Positions 26,646 through 34,439 of a DNA stretch of 64,000 nt are shown piece after piece (position 1 is the stretch's first letter; each line of letters opens with the position of its first letter). The DNA is from Betaproteobacteria bacterium. Lineage in GTDB: Bacteria; Pseudomonadota; Gammaproteobacteria; Burkholderiales; UBA6910. Location: NCBI GenBank assembly GCA_016183615.1, contig JACPEG010000013.1, positions 53,274 to 117,273 of the forward strand. Reading direction: 5' to 3'. The translations under genes and the position numbers were made by a program. Below the pieces are notes generated by a model that saw nothing but the letters and a program-made list of their open reading frames with translations, was not told the DNA's origin and ran no database searches.

Positions 26646-27391
26646 ATCAACAAACCCTGCCCGGTCGGCAACTCGAGAATCTGGTGGCCGCGCTTCCCCA
26701 TGAACGCGTCCTCGGCCAGCTTCTGCTGCAGGTAGCCGCTCCAGCCGTAGTCGTCGAACACGACGATTCCGCCCGGGGTCACCTTGTCGAACAGCGCCTC
26801 CAGCGCGCCGATCTCCGATTTCGACGAGTTCATGTCCAGGTGCAGGAATGCGACCGCCTCGGGGCAGGCTTCTCTCAATGAGTGCGGCACGATCCCCCTC
26901 ACGATCCTCACATTGGGGTACTTCACGAACGTGTTTTGCACCTGCCGGTACAGGGCATCCCGGTCGCCGGCGTTTTCCCGCTTGTATATGGCGTTCGAGC
27001 GGTTCTCCGAGTTGAACTCCTCGGGAATGCCCTCGAAGGTGTCGTACAGGTAGAGGGTCTTGCTGACGTTCTCGAAGCCCAGGTAGTCCGCAACCACGGC
27101 CATGGAGAAGCCCCGGAACACGCCGCATTCGACGAAATCCCCGGCGACGCCCAGGCAATGGTTCGCGGCCCAGGTCAGGGTGTGCAGCCGCCAGGCGAGG
27201 GATTTTTCCTGCAGGGTCTTGGCGTGGCGGGTGAACGCGGCGTGAAACCGCGGGTCCCGCAGAAAGCCCGCGCTGCGCTGCAACGCGATCAGGTTGTCGC
27301 GGGCGTACACCTGTCCGAAGACCCGGCGGAAGGTCCGCAGCGTCTCCTGGAAATCCTTGCGGCTGTACGCGTCGAAGTTGCCGTAGAACAT
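26639..27391 (-). CDS. TylF-family sugar O-methyltransferase
   Basis: The 250-residue product has the TylF (macrocin O-methyltransferase) hallmark GDFVECGVFRGFSMAVVADYL at about 84-104, then YLYDTFEGIPEEF, FLHLDMN and VVFDDYGWSGY, where the paired Asp residues bind Mg2+. It methylates a sugar hydroxyl using SAM. The long N-terminal helical region before the SAM loop is normal for the family. ATG at 27389-27391 is chosen since upstream codons are REP sequence. The stop codon is provided by a REP foot. Methyl ethers are common caps or decorations in surface glycans. Confidence 0.85.
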   Translation of the reverse strand: MFYGNFDAYSRKDFQETLRTFRRVFGQVYARDNLIALQRSAGFLRDPRFHAAFTRHAKTLQEKSLAWRLHTLTWAANHCLGVAGDFVECGVFRGFSMAVVADYLGFENVSKTLYLYDTFEGIPEEFNSENRSNAIYKRENAGDRDALYRQVQNTFVKYPNVRIVRGIVPHSLREACPEAVAFLHLDMNSSKSEIGALEALFDKVTPGGIVVFDDYGWSGYLQQKLAEDAFMGKRGHQILELPTGQGLLIR

Positions 27392-27424
27392 GTTTTCCTC
27401 CCGGTTCGACGCCTGTGCGCCCCG

Positions 27425-27622
27425 CGTATGGCGGAACCGCAAACGGCTCCGCCGAATGATTGGACCGGCGCAACCGGCGTCGCCGTTGCGCCCTACGGTG
27501 GACAAACGGTTGCCCGCGAAATGGCCGAAACCGTAGGGCGGAACCACGCAGCGGGTTCCGCCAAATTCAGCCGCAAACGCAATACGTAGGGCGGAACCGC
27601 GAATGCGGGTTCCGTGAAATTG
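27425..27622. repeat. REP cluster
   Basis: A truncated element at 27429, a GGCGCAA hairpin at about 27467-27497, then GGCGGAA hairpins starting at about 27535 and 27585 on the opposite strand. It separates the O-methyltransferase gene from the decarboxylase gene. Confidence 0.85.
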
Positions 27623-27623
27623 G

Positions 27624-28565
27624 TTACGACGCGATGATCTTCCGGAAATAGGCGATGGTCTCCTTCAGCCCGTCCTCCAGCGCGACCCTGGGCGCCCAGC
27701 CGAGATCGGAGCGCGCGAGGCCGATGTCGGGCTGGCGCTGGCGCGGGTCGTCCTGGGGCAGGGGCCCGAACACCAGCTTCGACTTCGACCCTGTCAGCGC
27801 GATGGTCTTTTCCGCCAGCTCGCGGATGGTGTATTCGCCGGGGTTGCCCAGGTTGAGGGGCCCGTAGAAGCCGCGCGGGCTTTCCATCATGCGCAGCATC
27901 CCCTCGATGAGATCGTCCACGTAGCAGAACGAGCGGGTCTGCGCGCCGTCGCCGTAGATCGTGATGTCCTCTCCCTTGAGCGCCTGCACGATGAAGTTGC
28001 TCACCACCCGCCCGTCGTTGGGATGCATGCGCGGCCCGTAGGTGTTGAAAATGCGCACCACCTTGATGTCCAGGTCGTGCTGGCGCTGGTAATCGAAGAA
28101 CAGCGTCTCGGCGCAGCGCTTGCCCTCGTCGTAGCAGCTGCGCGGGCCGATGGGGTTGACGCGGCCCCAGTAGTCCTCGGTCTGGGGGTGGACCTCCGGG
28201 TCGCCGTACACCTCCGAGGTGGAGGCCTGCAGGATGCGCGCCTTCAGGCGCTTGGCGAGCCCCAGCATGTTGATCGCCCCGTGCACGCTGGTCTTGGTGG
28301 TCTGCACCGGGTCGAACTGGTAATGGATTGGCGAGGCCGGGCACGCCAGGTTGTAGATCCGGCTCGCCTCCACGTACAGCGGAAAAGTGATGTCGTGGCG
28401 CAGCAGCTCGAACAGAGGGTTTCCCAGCAGGTGCACCACGTTGCGCTTGGTGCCAGTGAAATAATTGTCCACGCATAATACGTCATGGCCGTCCTTGAGC
28501 AGGCGCTCGCACAGGTGCGAGCCGAGAAAGCCGGCGCCGCCGGTCACCAGGATTCGTTGGGACAA
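27624..28565 (-). CDS. uxs: UDP-glucuronate decarboxylase (UDP-xylose synthase)
   Basis: A 313-residue extended short-chain dehydrogenase. [11 protein letters not shown] is at 8-18, [12 protein letters not shown] at 32-43, STSEVYGDP at 115-123, catalytic YDEGK at 145-149, and [22 protein letters not shown]; these are near-invariant in Uxs. It oxidises and decarboxylates UDP-glucuronate to UDP-xylose in the cytoplasm. The start is a TTG (28563-28565); no in-frame ATG or GTG precedes the Rossmann loop, so initiation is probably weak. No UDP-glucose dehydrogenase gene is in the window. Confidence 0.92.
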   Translation of the reverse strand: MSQRILVTGGAGFLGSHLCERLLKDGHDVLCVDNYFTGTKRNVVHLLGNPLFELLRHDITFPLYVEASRIYNLACPASPIHYQFDPVQTTKTSVHGAINMLGLAKRLKARILQASTSEVYGDPEVHPQTEDYWGRVNPIGPRSCYDEGKRCAETLFFDYQRQHDLDIKVVRIFNTYGPRMHPNDGRVVSNFIVQALKGEDITIYGDGAQTRSFCYVDDLIEGMLRMMESPRGFYGPLNLGNPGEYTIRELAEKTIALTGSKSKLVFGPLPQDDPRQRQPDIGLARSDLGWAPRVALEDGLKETIAYFRKIIAS

Positions 28566-28629
28566 TTCAGGGCCTCTTGTCGGGTATGGGTCGGGGGAAC
28601 GGTCCGGAACGCGCGCAGTTTATCAGAGT

Positions 28630-28995
28630 GGCCGTAGGGCGGAACCGCGAAGCGGGTTCCGCCATGTTTGGTGGAACCCATATTTGTGGTTCGGTGGACC
28701 GGCGGAACCCGCATCCGCGGTTCGTGGACCGGCGGAACCCACATCCGTGGTTCCGCCCTACGTGATCCATCGGGGCTCGCGTTGGCCGGGCGGCTGAATT
28801 GGCGGAACCCGCTGCGCGGTTCCGCCCTACGCGATCCGTCGGGAATCCCATGGGCCGGGTGTTTGAATTGGCCACGGGTCCATCGGCCGTAGGGCGGAAG
28901 GGCAACGCCCGTTCCGCCAGTGTGCGTTTACGTTTACGTAGGACGCAACGGCAACGCCCGTTCCGCCGGACCGAATCGGCAGCGCCCGTTGCGCC
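28630..28995. repeat. REP cluster upstream of uxs
   Basis: Around five hairpins plus partial copies, mostly GGCGGAA type, with inner stem variants CCCGC/GCGG and CCCAC/GTGG. A degraded pair near 28668-28740 keeps only one arm each. The last members (28933-28990) mix GGCGGAA and GGCGCAA halves. Confidence 0.8.
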
Positions 28996-29195
28996 GCAAC
29001 CCAAAGGCAATACCCATCCCATCCCATGTGACCATTTGCGTAACTATTTTCCGAAACGCGCCACGCGCGGGAATCGGCCACCGGAGGCGGCCCGCACCGC
29101 GCGCCCTGCCACGCTCCGCGCCCGCGAACGGCCGGCCTGGGTTTCCGCGGTGAGCCGCAAATCCGAAACGGAACAAGTCCATACCCATGCCGCAT

Positions 29196-29211
29196 CGGCA
29201 CAAAACTTGCT
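29196..29211 (+). promoter_or_regulatory. Candidate sigma-54 promoter (-24/-12)
   Basis: CGGCACAAAACTTGCT fits the RpoN consensus TGGCAC-N5-TTGCA closely: GG at 29197-29198 and GC at 29209-29210 with exactly ten bases between. It reads toward the RTX gene, with the start codon about 345 bases downstream. No enhancer-binding protein gene is in the window. Confidence 0.45.
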
Positions 29212-29419
29212 TCACCATTTCCCTTGTAATTCTGCAATCCGGCATTGCAAAGTCCGCAGCGAAAAATTCATTTGGCCGTTTCTGCGGGGGGATACTAGAA
29301 TGGTCCAAAGGGGAATCCGAAAAAAGAGTCAATAACAGTTGACGCATCTCGACATCGCTCACCAGCCGGGAGACTTGCGGAAATTCTTTAGCCTCGTAAA
29401 AAAGTCCCTTGATTTGAAT

Positions 29420-29456
29420 TTTGGAATTGTGTAGGGTTGCGCTGCACAATTCCAAA
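29420..29456. promoter_or_regulatory. Perfect 12-bp inverted repeat
   Basis: TTTGGAATTGTG at 29420-29431 and CACAATTCCAAA at 29445-29456 are exact reverse complements around a 13-base centre. It lies 100 bases upstream of the RTX ATG. As DNA it could be an operator for a dimeric regulator; as RNA it would fold into a leader hairpin. No U-run follows, so it is not a terminator. Confidence 0.55.
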
Positions 29457-29555
29457 GTTCATGTCGGCACGGCGTCGGCGCGAACCCGAAATCGAACGTG
29501 CTTTGGATTTTGCAGTTCCTGATTCAATAAACTTCAAATAAGCAAGGAGCAGATC

Positions 29556-32500
29556 ATGGCCGCCAGTTTCGATGATTTCATCCAGGGGAACGACACCGTC
29601 AACGACAGTATCACCACCGACGGTGGTAACGACTCGATACTGGGATTGGGAGGCGACGACAGCATCACCGGGCCGGGCGGCGAGGTCACCGTCTTTGGCG
29701 GCGATGGCGCCGACACCATCCTCTTCTACGGTAGCGACAACTCGCTCCTCGACGGCGGCGCCGGCGACGACTCCATCGCCACCAGCGGCGACAATAACAC
29801 CCTCATCGGCGGCGAAGGCAGCGACTCCCTGAGCAACTGGGGCACCAATAGCAACTTCGGCACCCTCGACGGCGGCAACGGCGACGATTCCATTTCCCTG
29901 AGCGGCAGCTTCAACTCCATCACCGGCGGCCTCGGCGACGACACCGTCCGGGTCTGGAATAGCGGCACCAACAACACCGTCGTGGCCGGGGACGGCGACG
30001 ACTCCGTGTATTTCGACGACGCCATGGCCAACAACAACGTTGACCTCGGCGCCGGCAACGACAGCCTGTACACCAACGGCAATGCCGACAGCAACATCAT
30101 CGTGGCGGGCGACGGCGATGACTCCGTGTACCTCGAGGACGGCGCCGGCAGCAACGACATCGACCTCGGCGCCGGCAACGACTCCCTGTACGTGGCCTCC
30201 ACCGCCAACAGCAACACCATCGTGGCGGGCGACGGCGACGATTCCATCTACCTGGGTTCCCAGGCCCTCAACAACAACATCGACCTGGGCGCCGGCGACG
30301 ACACCCTGTTCATTGGCGGCACCGCCAGCAACAACACCCTGACCGGCGGCGCCGGCGACGACTCCATCTTCCTCGCCAGCACGGGCGTCCACAACACCAT
30401 CGATCTCGGCGCCGGCAACGACACCCTGTACATCGACTCCAGCGCCGACAGCAACACCATCGTGGCCGGCGATGGCGACGACTCGGTGTACCTGGGCACC
30501 TGGGCCGCGGCCAACAACATTGATCTGGGCGCCGGCGACGACACCTTGCGCATTTCCTGGACCGTCAGCAACAACACCATCGTGGCCGGCGACGGCGATG
30601 ACTCCGTCTATTTCAATTCCGAAGCCCACGGGAACTTCATCGACCTGGGCGCCGGCAACGACACCCTGTTCATCGACGACACCACCAGCGGCAACACCGT
30701 GCTGGGCGGCGACGGCAACGACTCCCTCTACTTCGGCGGCTGGGGCCCCTTCGGCGACAGCATCGTCGCGGGCGCCGGTGACGACACCATCTATTTGGCG
30801 AGCATCGCGGTCAGCACCACCATCCTCGGCGGCGACGGCGACGACTCGGTCTTTGGCGATGAGGACATCCACGCCAGCCTGGTCAACTTGGGGGCCGGCA
30901 ACGATACCCTGTACTTCGACAGCACAGTGGCCGGCAACACCATCACCGGCGGCGACGGCGACGACTCCATCTACCTGGGCTCCGACGCCTTCGGCAACGT
31001 CATTGACCTGGACGACGCCAGCGACAGCCTGGTGGCGGGCGGCAACGACACCCTGTACATCGCCAGCACTGCGGTCAGCAACACCATCGTGGCCGGCGGC
31101 GGCGACGACTCGGTGTATATGGAGGACTACGCCTACACCAACAACATCGACCTCGGCGCCGGCAACGACACCCTGTACGTCGGCAGCACCGCGAGCAGCA
31201 ACACCATCGTGGCCGGCGACGGCGACGACTCGGTATATCTCGCCTCCGACGCCTGGGGCAACAGCATCGATCTGGGCGCCGGCAACGACACCCTGTTCAT
31301 CGACGACTATGTGCTTGGCAACACCATTACCGGCGGCGACGGCGATGACTCGATCTACCTCGGCTCCTACGCCTTCGGCAACCTGATCAGCCTCAACCAG
31401 GGCAACGACAGCCTGTACATCGCGTCCACCGCCGGCGGCAACACCATCACCGGCGGCGGCGGCAACGACTCGATCTACTTCGAGGACTACGCCTACAGCA
31501 ACAACATCGGCCTGGGAATCGGCAACGACACCCTGTACTTCTCCAGCACCGCCTCGGGGAACACGGTCCGCGGCGGCGCCGGCGACGACTCGGTGTACTT
31601 CGGCAACGACGCCCACGGCAACCTGGTCGGGATGGCCGGCGGCAACGACACCATCTCCTTCAACGACGGCGACGCCGTCGGCAACACCGTCATCGGCGGC
31701 GGCGGCGACGACTCGGTGTACTTCGACAGCTCGGCCTGGGCGCTGGGCAACAACATTGACCTCGGCGCCGGCAACGACACGCTGCACAGCGGGAGCAGCG
31801 GCGTCGACAACACCATCACCGGCGGCGACGGCGACGACTCCATCTACTTCTACAGCGGCGGCGACGGCAACCTGGTGGACCTCGGCGCCGGCAACGACAC
31901 GTTCCTCTTCGGCAACAGCGGCAACGACAACACCATCATCGGCGGCGACGGGGACGATTCCATCAACATGTACTCCGGCGACCGGGATTCGGTGCTGGGC
32001 GGCGCCGGCAACGACAGTATCTATGTCTACGGCGACAGCAACACCGTCAACGGCGGCGACGGCGACGACTCCCTCGACCTCGGCAGCGGGGACTTCAACT
32101 TCCTCGAGGGCGGGACCGGCAACGACACGATTGTCGCCGATAGCGGCACCGGCAACACCATCCGCGGCTCGGACGGCGACGACTCGATCTACATCTCCAG
32201 CCAGGACGAGGCCTCGATCCGCGGCGGCGCCGGCAACGACACCATCACTGCGGGGACCTTTGTGGGCGACGACGCCACCATCGTGGGTGGTCTCGGAGAC
32301 GACCTGATCAACCTCGGTGACGGCGGCAGCAGCGGCGTGCTGGTGAAGGCGGGCGGCGGGGCCGACACCGTGTCGGGCAGCAACGGTGACGACATGCTGT
32401 TCGGCGCCGGCGGCGACGACTCCATCTACGGCGGCGCCGGCGACGACACCGTCAGCGGCGGCTTCGGCAACGACACCCTCGACGGCGGGACCGGCCAGGA

Positions 32501-33329
32501 CGTGCTCGACATGAGCGCGGCCGTGACCGGCTTCACCCTCGACCTCGACTCGGGCACGGTCACCAGCGCCGAGCTGGGCACCGACCTGTTCCAGAACTTC
32601 GAGGGGGCGATCGGCGGCGCCGGCGACGACGTGCTGATGGGCACCGACAGCGTCGACATGTTCTTCGCCGGGGCGCTGGGGGCTGACAGCATCTCCTCCG
32701 GCTCGGGCAACGACACGCTGCGCGGCGGCCAGGGCAACGACACCCTGAACGGCAACGACGGCGATGACCTGCTGGTCGGCGGCGCCGGCCGCGACCTGCT
32801 CAACGGCGGGGATGGCGATGACACCCTCGTGGGCGGCACCGGCGGCGACACCATCAACGGCGGCGCGGGGGTGGACAGCATCCTCGGCGGCAACGGCGCC
32901 GACCTCATCGATGCCGGCAACGGCGGCAGCACCATCGTCGGCGGGCTGGGCAACGACACGATGAGCGGCGGGTTCGGCACCGATGTCTTCCGCTACGACG
33001 CGGTGGACCTCGCGAACGGCGACCTGCAGCCCGGCGGCGCGGACTCCATCGGCCTTGCGGATACCACCGACGTGATCGACTTCACCGCGGCGGTGGAGGG
33101 CCTGCTCGACATCGGCGGAGTGCTCCTGTCCGCCCTTACCGCAGATACCGCGCTGGGCACGGCGATCGACGCGACCAACAGCGTGGCGTTCAGCGGAGGC
33201 GTGCTGCAGGTGGACCTGGATCTCGACGGCAACTTCGACGCGGGCCTCGACTTCCAGATCGACCTGAGCGGGGTCGGCGTCACCACCGTGACCTACGACT
33301 ACGTGAACGATGTCTTCACGCTAGCGTAA
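29556..33329 (+). CDS. RTX-like repeat surface protein, probably secreted by a type I system
   Basis: A 1257-residue, very acidic, Gly/Asp/Asn-rich protein without cysteine in the parts inspected. No classical signal peptide. From about residue 20 to 980 it is a solenoid of alternating coils such as IDLGAGNDTLYVGSTASSN and TIVAGDGDDSVYLASDAWGN, giving a period near 20 residues rather than the classical nine or 18. Residues about 960-1140 have classical GGxGxDxL nonapeptides. The last 110 residues (DVFRYDAVDLANGDLQPGG to DVFTLA) resemble the end of the serralysin-like protein in this window and probably form the uncleaved type I signal. Candidate roles are S-layer subunit, adhesin or matrix protein. 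It has a strong AAGGAG site, a long leader and its own terminator, all fitting high expression. Confidence 0.85.
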   Translation: MAASFDDFIQGNDTVNDSITTDGGNDSILGLGGDDSITGPGGEVTVFGGDGADTILFYGSDNSLLDGGAGDDSIATSGDNNTLIGGEGSDSLSNWGTNSNFGTLDGGNGDDSISLSGSFNSITGGLGDDTVRVWNSGTNNTVVAGDGDDSVYFDDAMANNNVDLGAGNDSLYTNGNADSNIIVAGDGDDSVYLEDGAGSNDIDLGAGNDSLYVASTANSNTIVAGDGDDSIYLGSQALNNNIDLGAGDDTLFIGGTASNNTLTGGAGDDSIFLASTGVHNTIDLGAGNDTLYIDSSADSNTIVAGDGDDSVYLGTWAAANNIDLGAGDDTLRISWTVSNNTIVAGDGDDSVYFNSEAHGNFIDLGAGNDTLFIDDTTSGNTVLGGDGNDSLYFGGWGPFGDSIVAGAGDDTIYLASIAVSTTILGGDGDDSVFGDEDIHASLVNLGAGNDTLYFDSTVAGNTITGGDGDDSIYLGSDAFGNVIDLDDASDSLVAGGNDTLYIASTAVSNTIVAGGGDDSVYMEDYAYTNNIDLGAGNDTLYVGSTASSNTIVAGDGDDSVYLASDAWGNSIDLGAGNDTLFIDDYVLGNTITGGDGDDSIYLGSYAFGNLISLNQGNDSLYIASTAGGNTITGGGGNDSIYFEDYAYSNNIGLGIGNDTLYFSSTASGNTVRGGAGDDSVYFGNDAHGNLVGMAGGNDTISFNDGDAVGNTVIGGGGDDSVYFDSSAWALGNNIDLGAGNDTLHSGSSGVDNTITGGDGDDSIYFYSGGDGNLVDLGAGNDTFLFGNSGNDNTIIGGDGDDSINMYSGDRDSVLGGAGNDSIYVYGDSNTVNGGDGDDSLDLGSGDFNFLEGGTGNDTIVADSGTGNTIRGSDGDDSIYISSQDEASIRGGAGNDTITAGTFVGDDATIVGGLGDDLINLGDGGSSGVLVKAGGGADTVSGSNGDDMLFGAGGDDSIYGGAGDDTVSGGFGNDTLDGGTGQDVLDMSAAVTGFTLDLDSGTVTSAELGTDLFQNFEGAIGGAGDDVLMGTDSVDMFFAGALGADSISSGSGNDTLRGGQGNDTLNGNDGDDLLVGGAGRDLLNGGDGDDTLVGGTGGDTINGGAGVDSILGGNGADLIDAGNGGSTIVGGLGNDTMSGGFGTDVFRYDAVDLANGDLQPGGADSIGLADTTDVIDFTAAVEGLLDIGGVLLSALTADTALGTAIDATNSVAFSGGVLQVDLDLDGNFDAGLDFQIDLSGVGVTTVTYDYVNDVFTLA

Positions 33330-33371
33330 CCGGCGACGGGGGCGGGCGGCCTCGCCCCCCGCGTCAAATGC

Positions 33372-33407
33372 AAAGCGGCCACACGCAACGTGTGGCCGCT
33401 TTTTTTT
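33372..33407 (+). terminator. Rho-independent terminator after the RTX gene
   Basis: A 14-bp perfect stem (AAAGCGGCCACACG with its complement) closes a three-base loop and runs into eight T residues. It lies 43 bases after the RTX stop codon. It is the clearest terminator in the window and is unrelated to the REP sequences that follow. Confidence 0.92.
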
Positions 33408-33414
33408 GTGGGGG

Positions 33415-33596
33415 CGCGCAACCGGCTTCGCCGTTGCGCTCGACGTCAATGCATTCGCGGCTCCGGGACCGGCGGAACGGGCGTTGCCCTTCCGCCCTAC
33501 GGTGAAATGAATCCGAAACGGTGAAATGGCCGTAGGGCGGAACCGCGAATGCGGGTTCCGCCGGTCCACGGTTCCGCGAATGCGGGTTCCGCCCAT
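33415..33596. repeat. REP and REPIN cluster left of the RAYT gene
   Basis: A GGCGCAA-type element at about 33416 is followed by an inverted pair of GGCGGAA elements (33470-33563) around a linker GAAATGAATCCGAAACGG. A partial element then abuts the last codons of the RAYT gene. Confidence 0.85.
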
Positions 33597-34124
33597 TCAT
33601 TCGCCGACATCGATATCCGCCACCGCGTCGCCACCCCAATCGTGGGGATACGTACCCGCCGCCACCCACCGGCCAAACGTCGAATAGGGCCACGCCGCCG
33701 CCGTCTTCGCCCACCCGTGTTTCACCGGATTGAAATGGACGTAATCCAGATGCCGGGCGAAATCCTCCTCGTCGCGGATGGCGTGCTCCCAGAAGCGGTG
33801 CTGCCATATTCCCCGCTCGCCGCGGGCGACCTGTGCGGGCGAGCGGTGCTCCACCGCAGGGAGAGCCTGGACAAATCGGATCTTGATGGCTTTCCAGCGG
33901 TTGGAGAAATCGGCGTCCCCCGGCGGCAGGGTCCAGATGCAATGCAGGTGCTCCGGAAGCACCACCCAGCCATCCACGTGAAACGGGCGCAGGCGGCGGG
34001 TTTCCGTGACGGCCCGGCGTAACGCCGCGACCTGCCGCACCAGCAGATCGGACCGCCGGTCCGCCAGGCACACGGTGAAGAAATAGGTGCCGCCGGGAAA
34101 CCTGAAGCGCCGATAATCGGACAT
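33597..34124 (-). mobile_element. REP-associated tyrosine transposase (RAYT, Y1 HUH family)
   Basis: A 175-residue protein of the single-tyrosine HUH transposase family. MSDYRRFRFPGGTYFFTVCL is the typical start; the HUH pair is EHLH (His59, His61); GIWQHRFWEHAIRDEEDF and YVHFNPVKHGW follow, with Tyr128 as the likely nucleophile. Domesticated RAYTs (TnpA-REP in E. coli) bind hairpins with a 5' GTAG and are believed to spread REPs. Here GTAG-footed hairpins lie on both sides, the nearest starting five bases upstream of the ATG. The gene is intact by inspection. It has no flanking terminal inverted repeats of its own and no IS partner gene. Confidence 0.92.
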
Positions 34125-34128
34125 TTGC

Positions 34129-34439
34129 GTAGGGCGGAACCGCGAAGCGGGTTCCGCCAATACCCGAAACGCAAAACGGCGTCCCGTGGATGACGCGACC
34201 GGCGCGATCGGCGTCGCCGATTTGGACCGGCGGAACGGGCGTTGCCCTTCCGCCCTACGGTGGAATGAATCCGAAACGGTGGAATGAATCCGAAACGGTG
34301 GAATGGCCGTAGGGCGGAACCGCGAATGCGGGTTCCGCCAGATTCCACCACGGCCACCCGTAGGGCGGAACCACGCAGTGGGTTCCGCCGATCCACGGAA
34401 CCGCGAATGCGGATTCCACCGGTCCATTCCACCGGTCCA
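34129..34439. repeat. REP and REPIN cluster right of the RAYT gene
   Basis: A GGCGGAA hairpin begins at 34129, followed by a degraded element, then an inverted pair at about 34229-34340 whose linker carries GGAATGAATCCGAAACGG twice in tandem. Another hairpin starts at 34361. The cluster ends at the stop codon of the M61 peptidase gene. Confidence 0.88.

Larger units (their letters stand above)
28996..29555. other. Long non-coding leader upstream of the RTX gene
   Basis: About 560 bases without a credible gene and visibly less GC-rich than the surroundings. It contains a sigma-54-like site and a perfect inverted repeat, both listed separately, and a strong ribosome binding site AAGGAG at 29544-29549, seven bases before the RTX ATG. 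This is the only sizeable intergenic region between 24 and 42 kb that is free of REPs. Confidence 0.6.

Noticed and set aside
29388..31787. An 800-codon open frame on the minus strand opposite the RTX gene
   Set aside because: It is the mirror of the Gly/Asp repeat codons, giving a monotonous Val/Ala/Gly/Asp sequence; the plus strand has the strong ribosome binding site, terminator and RTX motifs.
30000..32500. DNA minisatellite in the RTX gene
   Set aside because: The repeats are in frame and the copies vary at synonymous and surface positions, so they reflect protein repeats.
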